This document shows positions 10,211-23,500 of a DNA stretch of 64,000 bases, one piece after another. Position numbers and translations under genes: made by a program. The notes under the pieces were generated by a model. The model did not search any database, had not been told where the DNA came from, and saw only the letters and a list, made by a program, of their open reading frames with translations. The first letter of the stretch is position 1. Each line of letters opens with the position of its first letter. This DNA is from Eucommia ulmoides (Eukaryota; Streptophyta; Magnoliopsida; Garryales; Eucommiaceae): contig CM028328.1 of NCBI GenBank assembly GCA_016647705.1, positions 5,295,311-5,359,310 on the forward strand. Reading direction: 5' to 3'.

Positions 10211-11086
10211 CCTCTAAACCATTGGCTCCACCACGACAACCATAATGCCACCATATACCACTCTTTTTTTTTTTTTTTTTCCTTTCCCTCTCTCTACAAA
10301 TATAGCCACTACTTCTAGATCTGGTGGTGGCTAGTCATTATTTGATCATAGTAGCCCTGATCTGGACCATCACCTTCCATATGGCCATAGCCATCCATAT
10401 GGTGACCGACCACCATCCAAATATGGTGGTGGTAGCCCAAATCTAGCCCTAATTGGGCATATCTTTTTTCTTTCAAACTTGATTTTATTTTTTAATCGAG
10501 CTTATTTTGTTGTAGTGACTTGTTTGGGTCAAATTACAATTTTATATTTTTTTATATTTTAAATTGTATAATTTTAATATTTGCAGTTGATTTTTTTTTT
10601 AATTATTTGTTTTGGTGGTGGTGACGGTAGTGATATTGAATATTTGTTGCGGTAATAGCAATGATATTGAAAATTTATTGTGATGGCGGTAGTGAAAGTG
10701 AATTTTTGTTGTGGTGGTAACAGTGATAGCAAATATTTGTTGTGTTGTATTTTCAAACAATTCCCCAAAGAGGTAAAATTCAACACAAAGCTCCCCTAAT
10801 ATTTATGTATTTTACTTTTTAGTCATTTAATTATATTTTCGGTTTTAAATAAAAAGGATTTATTAGAGCTAACACCATTTTTATAAAATAAATTTATAGG
10901 TTATAGTCCCAATAAAAACTTTAAAAAATGCGATTTAAAAAAAAAAAATCCATTATTTAATGTTTATATTTCAAAACTATCATTTTTATCAATAAACAAG
11001 TAGAACCTAATTCATCTCTCTCTCTCTCTCTCTCAACACCAGTCACCACCCACCACCACTGGTTACAACTCCATACAACCAGTGAC
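10211..11086. repeat. First copy of a ~0.9-kb diverged duplication with minisatellite
   Basis: The copy starts CCTCTAAACCATTGGCTCC directly after the CACTA end and includes TAGATCTGGTGGTGGCTAG and a GTGGTGGTGAYGGTAGTGATATTGAATATTTGTT-type minisatellite at 10600-10745. The same order recurs from 11087. I see no gene in it. Short minus-strand frames are Thr, Asn, His and Tyr runs from the minisatellite. Confidence 0.75.
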
Positions 11087-12128
11087 CTCTAAACCATCGG
11101 CTCCACCACAACAATAATAGCGCTACCATATACCAATCCTCTCTCCTTTTTTACTCTCTCTCTCTCTCTCCAAAATATAGCCACCACCACTAGATCTGGT
11201 GGTGGCTAGTCATAATTTGATTGTAGTAGGTCTGATCTGGACCATCACCTTTCATATGGTTGAAGCCATCCATATCGTGACCGATCGACCACCATCCAGA
11301 TATGGTGAAGATAGCCCAAATTTAGCTGTAATTGGTCAAATCCTTTTTCTTTTTCAAACCTGATCTTATTTTTTAATCTAGTTTATTTTGTTGTTGTCAC
11401 TTGTTTGGGTCTAAGTCGAAATAAAATTTTATATTTTTTTATATTTTAAATTGTATAATTTTGATATTTGTAGTTGATTTTTTTAATTATTTGTTTTGGT
11501 GGTGGTGATGGTAGTGATATTGAATATTTGTTGTGATAGCAGTGGTGATATTGAATATTTATTGTAATGGCAGTAGTGATAGTGAATATTTATTTTGGTG
11601 GTAACGGTGATAGCAAATATTTGTTGTGTTGTTGATAGTGATGGTGATAGAAAATATTTGTTATGGTAGTGGTGGCGGTAATAACAACTATTTATTGTTA
11701 TGGTAGTGGTAGTAGCAAATATTTACTATGGTGATGGCAATGTAAGAACTATTGGTGGTACCGATAGTTGATTTGGTGATTGGGGTTATAGCGAAAACTT
11801 ATTGTGGTGGAGGTGGTGATAAGGATGTTTGTTGTGGTGGTGGTAGCTAATGTTTGTTGTTGTTATTGCGATTAGTTTGTTGTGGTGATTGATGGCGATT
11901 ATGGCAGTAGTAAAATTTTTGATGACAATAAATATTTGATAGAGTAGTAAATAGTTGTTGTGGATACAATGATGGTACGTGGTAGTCGTGGTGGTAATGG
12001 TGATTTGCATGCAATGACGGGTATAGTCTGCAGTGCGGTGGTAGTGATAGTGAATAGTTATTTAGTTGTGCCGATGATAATAAATGTTTGTTATGGTGAT
12101 TAGTGTTCATTATTAAAAAAAATGACAA
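11087..12128. repeat. Second copy of the duplication, expanded minisatellite
   Basis: The copy begins CCTCTAAACCATCGGCTCC and follows the first copy block by block, with many substitutions. The GTGGTGATGGTAGTGATAG-type minisatellite is longer here (about 11500-12095) and irregular, with units of roughly 30-40 bp around AATATTTGTTGTGG. CT microsatellites flank it at 11155-11170. I see no credible gene. Confidence 0.75.
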
Positions 12129-12640
12129 AATATCTTTTAAACTCTCTAACTATATATTGTTACGTTTCTATGTAGTCCTCTTAACTTTATTAATTTCAGT
12201 TTAAACCTTCTAAATATAAAGGTTGTTTTAAAAGCTTCTTTTGCTAAAATTTTCATCCAAACTAACAGAATTATTATTTTTTGAGGGGTATAACGATCTT
12301 TTCACTTTTTTTTTTTTTTTTTCCTTTTTTTTTTTTTTTTTGGCCTTCTTTCTTCACCGAACACCTCCCTCTCCCTCTTCCCGTCAGACACAGAGGGTGC
12401 AAGCATCCTCTCTGTCTTGCGGAGAGAGAGAGAGAGAGACCGAAAAAAAGAAGAAAAAAGGAAAGAAAAATTAAAAATAGTAAAAAGACCGTTAGATCCT
12501 TAACAAAATTACATTTAAGTTAATTAGTCTGGAAGCAAAATTTAACAAATATACATTTTAAAACCGCCTTCATTTTTAGAGAGTTCAAATTGAAACACTT
12601 CGTACCTTTCTTTAGAAAAGAGAATCAAATCACGCCTTGG
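12129..12640. repeat. Possible fold-back element with T-rich centre
   Basis: The left side (about 12190-12240, containing TATAAAGGTTGTTTTAAAAG) resembles the complement of the right side (about 12555-12600, TTTTAAAACCGCCTTC). Between them are T tracts and a GA microsatellite near 12422-12440. I could not define clean termini or a target duplication, so this may be an old MITE. No gene is seen. Confidence 0.35.
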
Positions 12641-12681
12641 TATCAACAAATTGTGAGGCTCAAACATGGTTAAACTAAAGA

Positions 12682-12825
12682 ATTTTTTAGATAGATTAGA
12701 TTTATGAAAATATATGTGGATTCGGGATTTAGAAATACAGATCTTGTTAATTGTAATTTTTTAGATAGATTAGATTTATGAAAATATATGTGGAGTCAGG
12801 ATTTAGAAATACGGATCTTGTTTAA
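12682..12825. repeat. Short tandem duplication, about 75 bp
   Basis: The block containing TTTTTTAGATAGATTAGATT, ATATATGTGGA and GGATTTAGAAATAC occurs twice in a row with few differences. It lies in the left flank of the 12966 element, in sequence I attribute to the degenerate Copia host. Confidence 0.75.
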
Positions 12826-12965
12826 TTGTTTGTTCTACGGACTTGGTATTTTAATATATGTATCATTCATTCTTTGTGTCAAATTTACATTCGACCTCTA
12901 CTACTACCACTAACTAGTTATATTTCACTAAATCATCCATAGACTTGTTTTCTTGTATAGATGGT

Positions 12966-14389
12966 TGATATGTGTAATCTACTTATATATTTTCAAACCG
13001 GTTTTGATAGTTTTAGAGTATTTTTTATAGCGTTTTTATTACATTTTAATTAGTTTTTATTCTTTTTGTATAAATCAGGTGTGTAAGGTGAAAAGATATG
13101 AAAACGGAGCGTAAACGATCAGATCGAACCAAGAACGGTGAAAAAATAAGCAAGGCAACAATATTCTGAATAGAAGCCCACCACCGCGGCGTTCAGACCT
13201 CCGCCACGGCGAAGAAAATGCAGAGAGGGCCTATTCTACTGGAAGCTCATCGCCTAGGCGGTGATCTCACCACCTAGACGCTGAAACTGCAGGATGGTCA
13301 CCAAATCCACCGCTGACTTCACCGCCTAGGCAATCACTTAACCGACATGCCCATCGCCTAGGCGGTCAGCTCTGCACCCGATTTAGATATTTTTGAGATA
13401 TTTTCTTTGTTTAATCCCCTCTCCTCTTATCTCCTCAAGAGCTTTCCAGCCATTAGTGCCCTTAGGGCTTAGAATAGAATAGAGAGAGTTTGGGGAGTGC
13501 TCAAATAGTTCCGAAGGAGAAGATTACCACGCAGAGAATGAGAAGTGATCGGTGAACGGTTTTAGCGCTAAACTTCGGACTACGGCTAAGTTCATCCGTT
13601 TCTTTTTTTAATTCTTAACTTCGATAGTTGTTTGAGCATATTTAGTTTGGTTCTAATTGTAAATGTGGTTATGGCTATAGGCTAAACTTGGATTATCTTA
13701 GGGATGAATATTATTTATTGAAATGTCGTTTTGTTTGAGTTGTGTTTCTTTAATGATTGTTCTTTATAATTTCAATTATATTTATCGTATTGTCATGATT
13801 ATATGCTAGTTTAGATATATTGAGAATATAGGATTTGACACTCGGGAAAGTTAACCCCGGATTCGAACTAGGTTAAATACAACACGACGATCCAATAACC
13901 CGAGAGGGAGTTGGTGAGTGTGCAATCGATAACGTTGAGGTAAGACTCACGTGACCTAGTGTCGTTAAGACGTTGAGGGGGATTTCTTCGTTGACACGAA
14001 GTCACGTATTCTCTCGTCTTACACTCGGGAGAGGTGGCGGGGAAGTTTATGAACTGAGATTGTCGGATACGCGAACGCCATTATTATAAACTAAACGAAA
14101 TCAAATGCGTTTAAGTAAATAAAGTTAATCTCTAGATAATCCATTCTCTAACCATCTCATATTAATATAATTAGTATAGATTAATTAGTAGTAAATTAAT
14201 TTAGTATATTTTAATTTAAAATCATTCTTTTTCGCCTAAATAAAATTAGGTTATTGTAAACACGGTACTCGATAATAACTACAACCAATCTCTGTAGACA
14301 CGATACCCCTACTCTCCTCATATATACTAAAACTTAACCTTGTACACTTGCGACTAGTTATACATGAGCAATTAAATTCGCGGTGTACA
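12966..14389 (+). mobile_element. 5' LTR of the family A element
   Basis: It runs from TGATATGTGT to GGTGTACA. It contains several CGCCTAGGCG palindromes (13251-13260, 13355-13364), a leader-like stretch and the GAACTAGGTTAAATACAACACG block. It aligns over its whole length with 16239-17657. Confidence 0.9.
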
Positions 14390-14395
14390 AGTTTT

Positions 14396-14409
14396 TGGCG
14401 CTATTGTCG
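14396..14409 (+). other. Primer-binding site of the family A element
   Basis: TGGCGCTATTGTCG starts 7 bp after the LTR end. It resembles the TGGCGCCGTTGCCGGGG-type tRNA primer site of many plant Gypsy elements. Confidence 0.6.
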
Positions 14410-16221
14410 TGCATTGGTTGATTGGGTTATTATCGATATTGTGAGTAAATGACCCAATTTTACTTTAGGCATTTCTTTTGTATATAAGTTTTGTTTTGTA
14501 GTTTCGTTTTTATCGCTTATGCAAGGTACTTGACGATGTTAGATCGACAAGTATTGATGCATTTCTTTCAATGGGATTCCAAGCCGTTTTGTGGTGCTTG
14601 GCCATGCACATAAGCCAGTGAGACGTGTTGTTGAAAGATCGAGCCAAACAAAGCAAAATCTCGCCAAGCTTGAACGCGTTCTGAATATGTCTGGCCGAGG
14701 ACATTAAACCACACGCTTCTTGGGAGGCAACCCAAGGTCGAAAATAAATTAAATCCGTCACAACCGAATTTATTCGGAGGTGAGATTCTCTCGTCTCTCA
14801 GGTACATGTTCTAAATCCCCTTCGTCAATATATTTTAATTTTATATGTTGAGAATTATGATTGGTCCGCTGAGAACACTATCCATTTTAAGTTCGGAAGT
14901 GATGTGTAGTGTAGTATGTTAAATGTTTTATTGTTTTCTCGTGTCTATGCTTGTTAGGTTAGTTTGAGTTTGTTTGTATTTGTTGTTGCATGTTGAGTTT
15001 TGCATTCATTTGGGCCGTTACCCGATGATGATATTACCCCCTGATTATTTTTGAGGTCAAGGGTAATACTCATGCATGTGTGTTATGTGTGCTTGACAAT
15101 GCGTTTTGGTGAAAATTATTGTAGATCCTATTTTGCATGAGCACATAGACTCAATGTATTTCTATTCAATTGATTTGAGGATGATTATCGATTAGCCAAA
15201 TTCATAACAATTAATGATTCTAGAACCTGATTGAGGGGAAGCTTGAGGTGAAATCCTAGGCGAGGTAGTTTAGAAAACGTGATTTAGGCATTCTTTTTGT
15301 CGCTTGAGCCTTTAAAGCTTACCCACTTAAATGTTTATTCCTCGTTACCCTGTCGAAGCCTAAAAATAACATTTCGATTCGGAACACATAAACAAATACC
15401 CTGGCCAATTGATCTTTTTCCAAACCTATATCGTTGAATTAAAGGCACATTTGAGTGAATCAAATTAGCAGTTGCAAATGCTTCTTGATGTGAGCGGTTG
15501 GGTTTAGGGCGAATTTCGAATTGGTTTGGTATTCGAGTACTCACTTGTCATTTTTCTTTCGTTTTAATCACACCCGTGAAATTATAATAAATCGAACAAG
15601 TTTGGGGGTGTGGTAAAAAAAATAAAATACGTTTCTATTGACAAGTGAGTACGTCAGTCTTAACTGTTAGTTCAGAATTGTTTCCAATTTTTCTATGGGG
15701 GTTCGAGAGTGAATGTGTCAAGTGTTGAGCCTTGGGTAACGTTAAGTTAACAACATTAACCCATTTTCTATTTTGAAATATCCTTGGCCAAATATTCCAT
15801 AACAGAACCAAGTCATTTTGATCTTTTTGAACTTTCAAGCCTACATTAGTGGAGAGTGGACCCCAATCAGGCATATGGAAATCCTACTCCTATACGGTCT
15901 AAGTCATGAGCTTCGTTGGTGGATAATCCAATCCAGTCGTTGTATAGTTATATTATTGAGTCTCATACATACACGTTTACAGGATCTAGAATGACGTTCA
16001 CCATTATTGAATGTCGAAATTTTAGAACACCACATGATGTGTTTTACTGCTTGAACTCAATATGACTGACGATTGTTGAAGGAAAAATGACTTGGTCAAT
16101 AGAAGAAGTTAAAACTCGCATCTCGTTATGTTTAGACTGTTTGTGTTTAGGTTGTTTGTTATTTAATTTAGTTGTGTTTTTTATTTTAGTGTGACTGTTT
16201 TGCTCGAGAATTAGCAAAATT
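14410..16221 (+). other. Non-coding internal region of the family A element
   Basis: I find no gag or pol motif on either strand. Landmarks shared with the related minus-strand copies are GATGTTAGATCGACA near 14534, GGCCGAGGACATTAAACCA near 14693, and a G-rich stretch near 15601. The sequence between LTRs is conserved between copies without coding capacity. Confidence 0.75.
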
Positions 16222-16238
16222 TCAAGTTTAGGGGTATT
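16222..16238 (+). other. Polypurine tract of the family A element
   Basis: The purine-biased stretch ending TTTAGGGGTATT directly abuts the 3' LTR start TGATAGGTGT. Confidence 0.6.
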
Positions 16239-17657
16239 TGATAGGTGTGATCTACCTATATATTTCCAAAGCGATTTTGTTAGTTTTAGAGTATTTTTTA
16301 TAACGTTTTTATTATGTTTTAATTATTTTTTATTCTTTTTGTATAAATCAGGTGTATGGGGGTGAAAAGGTATAAAAACGGAGTGTAAACGATCAGATCG
16401 AACCAAGAATGGTCGAAGAACGGTGGAAAAACAAGCAAGGCAGTAATATTCTGAATAGTAACCTACCGCCATAGTATCCAAACCTCCGCCGTGGCGGTGA
16501 AAATGCAGAGATGGTCTATTCTGCTGCAAGCTCATCCCCTAGGCGGTGAAACTGCAGGATGGTCACCAAATCCACCGCTGACTTCACCTCCTAGGCGATC
16601 ACTTAACCGACATACCCACAGCCTAGGCGGTCATCTCTGCACCAAATTTAGATATTTTTGAGATATTTTCTCTATTTAATCCCCTCTCCTCTTCTCTTCT
16701 CAAGAGATTTCCGGCCATTAGAGCCCTTAGGGCTTAGAATAGAATAGAGAGAGAGTTTGGGGAGTGCTCAAACAATTCCGAAGGAGAAGATTACCACGCA
16801 GAGAAGGAGAAGCGATCGGTGAACGGTTTTAGTGGCTAAACTTTGGACTACGGCTAAGTTCATCCGTTTCTTCTTTTATTTCGTAACTTTGATAGTTGTT
16901 TGAGCATATTTAGCTCAGTTCTAATTGAAAATGGGGTTATGGCCATAGGCTAAACTTGAATTATCTTAGGGATGAATATTATTTATGAAAATGTCGTTTT
17001 GTTTGAGTTATGTTTCTTTAATGATTGTTCTTTATAATTTTGATTGTGTTTATCGTATTGTCATGATTATATGATAGTTTAGATATATTAAGAATACGGG
17101 GTTTGACACTCAAGAAAGATAACCCCGGATTCGAACTAGGTTAAACACAACACGACAATTCAATAGCCCGAGAAAAAGTTGGTGAGTGTGCAATCGATGA
17201 CGTTGGGGCAAGATTCACGTGATCCAGTATCGTTAAGATGTTAAGAGAGATTTCTTCATTGACGCGAAGTCGCGTATTCTCTCGTTTTACACTTAGGAGA
17301 GGTGGCGGGGGAGTTTAAGAACTGAGATTATCAGATACGCGAACGCCATTATTGTAAACTAAACGAAATCAAATGCGCTTAAGTAAATAAAGTTAATCCC
17401 TAGATAATTCATTCCCTAACCATCTCGTATTAATATAATTAGTATAGATTAATTAGTAGTAAATTAATTTAGTATATTTTAATTTAAAATAATTCTTTTT
17501 CGCCTAGATAAAATTAGGTTATGATAAACACGGTACTCGATAATAACCACAACCAATCTCTGTGGACACGATACCCCTACTCTCCCCATCTATACTAAAA
17601 CTTAGCCTTGTACATTTGCGAGTAGTCATACGTGAGCGATTAAATTCGCGGTGTACA
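16239..17657 (+). mobile_element. 3' LTR of the family A element
   Basis: It runs from TGATAGGTGT to GGTGTACA and is followed by the target duplication ATGGT. It matches the 5' LTR with scattered substitutions and one deletion in the palindrome-rich part near 16540, so the insertion is not recent. Confidence 0.9.
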
Positions 17658-17662
17658 ATGGT

Positions 17663-18178
17663 ACATATGCATGAGTCTCACATAGATCCTCTAGCTACCA
17701 CAATAACCCCTACTAGTAGTCCTACTTCGTGTATGGATCTTGAGCACAACTTCCTTAAGTCTGTCCAAGTGACATAAGATATTGTACCAACCTAGCCTAG
17801 TCACCTTCTTATTTAGCACTGTAGGGAACAAGTGATAACAATAGAATTCACTAAGGAGTATAACATAGATTATAAGAAAACTTTTACTCCAGTTGCTAAG
17901 GTTCCTTTGTTTGCATTCTAATTTTTGTTGCCACCATTTCCGAGTGGAGTCTTATTTCGATGGAAGTCAAAAATACCTTTATCAAATGCGATCTTTTTTA
18001 GGAAGTATATGTGACACTGCCTCTTGGAATAAATCATCTACTGGAAAAAAAAAATATTACTTTTCCATCATACATTATAGGGGCTTAATCAAGTCACTCG
18101 TGTCTAATTGCCAAAAACATAGTATCATGATACATCAATTTGCCTTTATTTCCAGCTCATGACTCTACACTCTTCGTC
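17663..18178 (+). pseudogene. Degenerate Copia pol, N-terminal RT part
   Basis: The frame near 17853 reads KEYNIDYKKTFTPVAK, the start block of Ty1/Copia RT (consensus YxETFAPVAK). Further on, after stops and shifts, MEVKNTFIKCDLF and EVYVTLPLGI match the VKNAFLHGDLxEEVYMxxPxG block. The sequence breaks off at the insertion site of the 18184 element and continues at 26094. Its upstream part was split at 12965/17658 by the family A element. Several stops make it a relic. Confidence 0.8.
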
Positions 18179-18489
18179 CACTATGTCATAGCCTGGTTTC
18201 CCAGAGCCGCTACCATGGTTTCTCCTACAGAAAATTTTTACCCAAAACGAATAACCGATAATTTGTAACGTGTAAATCCGAACAAATTTCATTTACTACG
18301 AAGACTATTTTTTATTAAAAAATCGACAATGATAATTAAAATTTATATTCAAAAAAATTATATTCATCTCTTTATCAAATATAATAGTCATCATTTAAAA
18401 TATCACCAAATAAAATCAATCATCTATTTTAATTTAATCCACAAATTATACATATATATAGCGACAAGAATTTAGAAATTCGTTTAATA

Positions 18490-18490
<1 letters not shown>

Positions 18491-18524
<34 letters not shown>
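18491..18524. repeat. Poly(A) run, 34 bp
   Basis: Uninterrupted A run. The homologous position in the other LTR (near 24156) has only a short A run, so it expanded after insertion. Confidence 0.9.
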
Positions 18525-18526
<2 letters not shown>

Positions 18527-19932
18527 AAAAGAAAAACATCTTTTAATTTACAATGTCGTGGCAAAATTTATGATTACCGAATTTATAATTTATAATTTAA
18601 AAATTCGATTCCCACCATTTTCTTTAAATCACTTATCTTAAATTAATTATATTAAAATCGAATATTCAATATTTCCAAAATTGAGATATTTTACAACCGA
18701 CTACGATAATTTTACTTATCGTTTCCTCCGATTATAATGATAAATAATAATTACAATTTTTACAAATAGAAATTTCAAATAAAATATCTCTTCGTCGTTT
18801 GTCCCCGCTGACCCTGCAACCAAAAGTTATTGGGTTGTGAGTCAACACTCAGTAGAACTCCAATCCCTCTAATACATGCATTTAATTAATATAACACAAA
18901 AATCACAGAAGCATGTTTTTCACATAAATTTTTACATTGTCCAAATTATTTCATGTAATATAGCAGGTAAAATATCCACGATCATTTATCACCAATATCA
19001 CACCACGAGACAATTAAATATATATATTAGGAAAGTTTGGAATTCTACCCTTTCCGAATTTTTCGCCGGCTGCGAGACGAGTTTTTAATTTTTATTTGGG
19101 TGATTTGTGTAAAAAAAAAATATTTTTCTTTTTCTTCCCCGTTTCCTGTTTTCTATTCTGATTCTCGCCCATCACCGCTGGGGCGAAGGATCCACCGCCG
19201 CGGCAAACGCCACCCCGTTCCCTGTTTTGCTCTACTCACTGGATTCTCACCGCCGCGGCGACGGCTACCGCATTTGATCACACACATACAAAACACAAAA
19301 ACACTCACCCCGGACGACTGATCGACACCAACTGCCCCTACACCGTTGGCTGCTAACCACCCATGCCACCAACCACCTTCACTGCCGGAGGAACGCCCAC
19401 ACCGATCAACATACACACCGACTACTCTCTCTCTTTTTCTCTTCCTTTGTTTTCTCTTTCCCTTCATTCCTCTTCTTCTTTCTGTTTTCTTTCCAGCCAA
19501 TTAACGATGACATACACATACACCACTGGAGGAGCCACACCCACACACCACCGGAGGAGCCACGCACACACACCATACACAGCCACCCATCGTTAACGAC
19601 ACCCACCGGCGATAAAACACACTCCACCAACTCCGATCCTCTCTCTTCTTGAAATTTGACGACGACACACACCCACACGAAGAACACGAACACACACCCA
19701 CGCTGCGTTTCTGGTTCTCTATTTTGAATTCTCGCCGCCAACGAGTTATCTCTCTCTAACCCACCGCCGGCGACGACTCCGGCGATCAACGACAAGCACA
19801 CCTACGCCCACACACATGCTGAATGACGGGGACACACCCACACAAAACACACAACCACGTACCCAATTAGACGGTCACATACACCTATCGGATCGACGAT
19901 CGCTTCAGACGATGACACATGCAGTCCACAAT

Positions 19933-19969
<37 letters not shown>

Positions 19970-20181
19970 CACACAATCTCTCACCGTAACAGACAGAGGA
20001 ACACACACACACAAACAACGGCAACGTCGGATCTCATCACCCACACGCCGGCCAAACAAACAAACAACCAAAACCCACACCGACGATGAAAACAATGACG
20101 ATCACCCACCACCCACGTCTCTCTTCTTTCTGATTTCTCTATTTTTCTTCTTTTTTGATGTCCTCATAAATGTATGGATGG

Positions 20182-20182
<1 letters not shown>

Positions 20183-20236
<54 letters not shown>

Positions 20237-20317
20237 GACAAAGAGAGCACAAGCCTCACCGACCTACTGTTTTCCTTTTTCCTTTTTTTTTTTATCTTTA
20301 TCTCAATTGTGATAATA

Positions 20318-20366
<49 letters not shown>

Positions 20367-20367
20367 T
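20183..20367. repeat. Microsatellite block: (TA)n(TG)n and (ATT)n
   Basis: TA and TG dinucleotides fill 20183-20235, and ATT trinucleotides fill about 20319-20367. The partner LTR has shorter versions at 25757-25790 and 25873-25890. Confidence 0.9.
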
Positions 20368-20563
20368 ATTTTAATTTTAATTACATAAATCTACCCCTAA
20401 ATTAAGAATTTGAAATCATTTTAGTCCAAAAGTTTACAATTTGCATTTTGAAAATTACTAATTAACTCCTCAAATTTTTAAATTAAATTGTAAATAACAC
20501 AATCTATCCCATATTTTCCTAAATATGTAAAAATGCTTCTTAAATAAAAATTAGAGTCTTACA

Positions 20564-20576
20564 ACCCTTCCCCCCT
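20564..20576 (-). other. Polypurine tract of the family B element (minus strand)
   Basis: The complement AGGGGGGAAGGGT lies directly upstream of the minus-strand LTR start TGTAAGAC. Confidence 0.75.
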
Positions 20577-23500
20577 AAAAGAAATTCCGTCCCGAAATTT
20601 TTGTTTAAAACAATAGGAATTAAAATTTCAGTCAAAATAATAAAAATTCAGAGTCGTACCACACGGGCATGTTAGTCATATTTGATTCTAGAACAATTGT
20701 TTCTTATGTAGGGTCCCGTAACCGCAAGTCACCCATAATTCATAACCAACAATCACTTCCACACATCGCAACATTTTCATTCGTAGTGGTCCACATTGTA
20801 TCCAATAACCAACAAACAAGGTGCACTTTGACCGGTAACACTTAATACAGACAACCAACTATCAAACAATCTCATATTTCTAAATGCTTCCGCTGCACTA
20901 CTCTGATAAAAACAACAGTAAATATAATTTATATCCTTAAAATATCATGGTAGTCTCACTGGATTAGGTCTATCCCATTTCCCATAGGTTTACAACCTTA
21001 GTAATTTTTCCATAACCAACATTTATCCATTTCATCCAATATTTCCAATCAACCAGTTCGCAACAATATTTTCATCCAACATTTAAACCAACAATACTCG
21101 CAACCAATATCATAAATAACAAACAGCCCAACTCCACGTGAACTGGCCCGTGAGACCAAAAATCATCAATCGCAATATTCGCATCCAAAAGTTCAATAAT
21201 CTCGTAAACATTTCATAAATTCTACCACAATCCAACTTCAATAATGAATTTTTCGCAATATATCAAATTCACATAAACATATTTCAAAACACATAAATAT
21301 CACCAAACCATATAAATACGTATCAAAACACTCAAATACATGTCAACCATATAAATACGTCTCAATCCAGATAAAGACACCTCGACATATAACCACGTAA
21401 AAATATGTATCGACATACATAAATACGTCACAACTACGAAAATCCAACACGTCACAAAAAGTCAATAGTCATTGCGTAAAAAAATATTATATCAATAAAT
21501 TTCAAACATACTCATCAACTCAAGGATAATTCAGATTATCATTTCCCCATGAAATTTCAATGATCCTACATTCCGACTCCGCCTAATATTAGTAGTGGAC
21601 CAATACATATAGTTGAGTTATTTTTATCAGTGTACTGTCTTCGTAGTATAAATGTATTTTATGGATCAAGTTTTTATCAAAATCCCATTTCCAATAAAAT
21701 GTAACCACTTCGACGGTATCCAAATCTCAACAATATATCACCAACGCACCATCAATATTAAAATCTCAATCAAATATTTTCAACATAGAATCAGTTTTAA
21801 ATCGACTAATCAACTCACGTGTATATAATAAAATAATATACTTCCTTGCCAGCCATAGGATCGTTTACCTCACGATCGAGAGTTACGACGGTATTGCAAC
21901 CTGTACGACTGTGTCATCTACAGTGACTAGCAGTCGTAACTTGTACGACTGTGCCAACTACAGAGACTATTAGTGCCAGGGCCATTCATTATCCCAAATG
22001 GTAAGGGTACCACCCGCAAGATTTGCACTCTTGACAGGTCAATTCACATCTCTTACGGGAAGAAACTATGGCATAGTCGGACCAAACATCACTCTCCACC
22101 TTAAAAAAAAAACGACTTGATCCAAAAATCCCTTAAAACCAACACGATCCAAAAATTATTTTCTACATTTTTAATATCAACTTGGTCCAAAAACAATCCT
22201 CTTCCACTTTTAAAATCAAATCTTACTTGATCCATATAAGTTGCAAATTCATACATTTTTAAATAAATACGTTCTTCACATTTTATATGAAAATATATTT
22301 TTTGTAATTTATAGAAGACAGTGCACATGTTACCTCCAAAATACAAAAAGAATTTATGGATCAAGTATTTTTTTTTCAAACACCACTTTTCAAAATATAC
22401 TATAATATACAACCGCATACCGTGTTGAAAATCCAGTTCCACTGCTACCAAGGTAATAAAATAATATATTTAAAATACTCAATCCAAATATTTTAAGTTG
22501 ACCAATCCACACATTTTAAACCCACCAACCCAAACATTTTAAGTCAATCCATTTAAAATAATATATTTAAACAAACCAATTCAAACAGTTCATCGTATAG
22601 TAAAATATCGCACACCACCTCCTACTAGCCATCGGATCATTTAACCTCATGATCGGAAGTTACGATAGTACCGTGACCTGTCTAACTGGGTCATCTAATG
22701 TGATCAACAGTGTTAGGGCCATTTATTTTCCCTAATGGTAGGGGTACCACCCGTGAGATTTGCACTCCAAACGGGTCAATCCACATCTAAGAGGCCATCC
22801 TCCTAGCGAGAAGAAATCCATATCTCGTAGGCCATACCCACCTAACGAGAAAAAATCCACATCTCGTAGGTTTCCACCTAACGAGAAGAAATCTATATCT
22901 CGTAGGTTTTCACCTAATGAGAAGAAATCCACATCATGCCGGTCATATCTGCCGGAGGAGAAGAAACCACATCTCATAGGTCTCTGCCTAACGAGAAGAA
23001 ATTCACATCTCGTAGGTCTCCGTCTAATGAGAAGAAATCCACATCTCGCCGGTCATATCCATCGGACGAGAAGAAAGTTATGGCATAGCAGGATAATAAA
23101 ATCATTTTCCACCCTTTTTAAAATTTTACTTGATCCATGAATCATCGTAAAACCGTCCATTTTATCAACCCTTTTTTTCTCTCCATAATTTAATACGAAA
23201 ATATAATTTCATGATTTATATAGAAGACAGTATACACCTTTAAATTAATAACTCAAATTTAGCGACAATTTTCAATGGTCCACAACTAACACGGCACTCA
23301 CTCAGACTTATTTAACTCATTACCGAATAGTTTCATTAATGCACTGTCATCTCAGATGTTAATATGTTCAAATTTAAAATGATAGGAACCAAAGTGAAAT
23401 AATGGTAATAACACATTGGTGCAAGGTGTCTAACCTCCCAAAAACATAACGGAGACGTCAATGCCTGTATATATATTATTGACCCCATAATATTATTCAC

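Larger units (their letters stand above)
12966..17657 (+). mobile_element. Complete non-autonomous LTR retrotransposon (family A)
   Basis: Two similar 1.42-kb LTRs flank 1.85 kb of non-coding sequence. The target duplication is ATGGT (12961-12965 and 17658-17662). The LTRs start TGATAGGTGT or TGATATGTGT and end GGTGTACA. A TGGCGC-type primer site follows the left LTR, and GGGGTATT precedes the right one, so the strand is plus. No gag or pol is visible, which fits a LARD-like element mobilised in trans. It sits in the same degenerate Copia element as the 18184 element. Confidence 0.9.
18184..20563 (-). mobile_element. 3' LTR (minus strand) of the family B element
   Basis: Forward reading starts TGTCATAGCCTGG and ends GAGTCTTACA. 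It holds poly(A) at 18491-18524, a Pro/Thr/His-coding CA-rich region at 19200-20000, a TG repeat and an ATT repeat. It is colinear with 23847-26088 but differs by many substitutions and repeat lengths. Confidence 0.88.

Noticed and set aside
14510-14807. Minus-strand frames in the family A internal region
   Set aside because: They are antisense to the element, short, and not kept open in the related copies.
19153-20095. Several overlapping open frames on both strands
   Set aside because: They come from CA/TG-rich LTR sequence (His, Thr and Pro, or Val, Cys and Gly runs) and recur in the other LTR. None has a domain.
22782-23078. CRISPR-like array
   Set aside because: Units are contiguous without unique spacers, and this is a plant nuclear genome.
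22732-23140. Repeat protein of DFFSLGG or SRRxPPNEKKS type
   Set aside because: Both strands of the short tandem array are open by chance, and no gene surrounds it.
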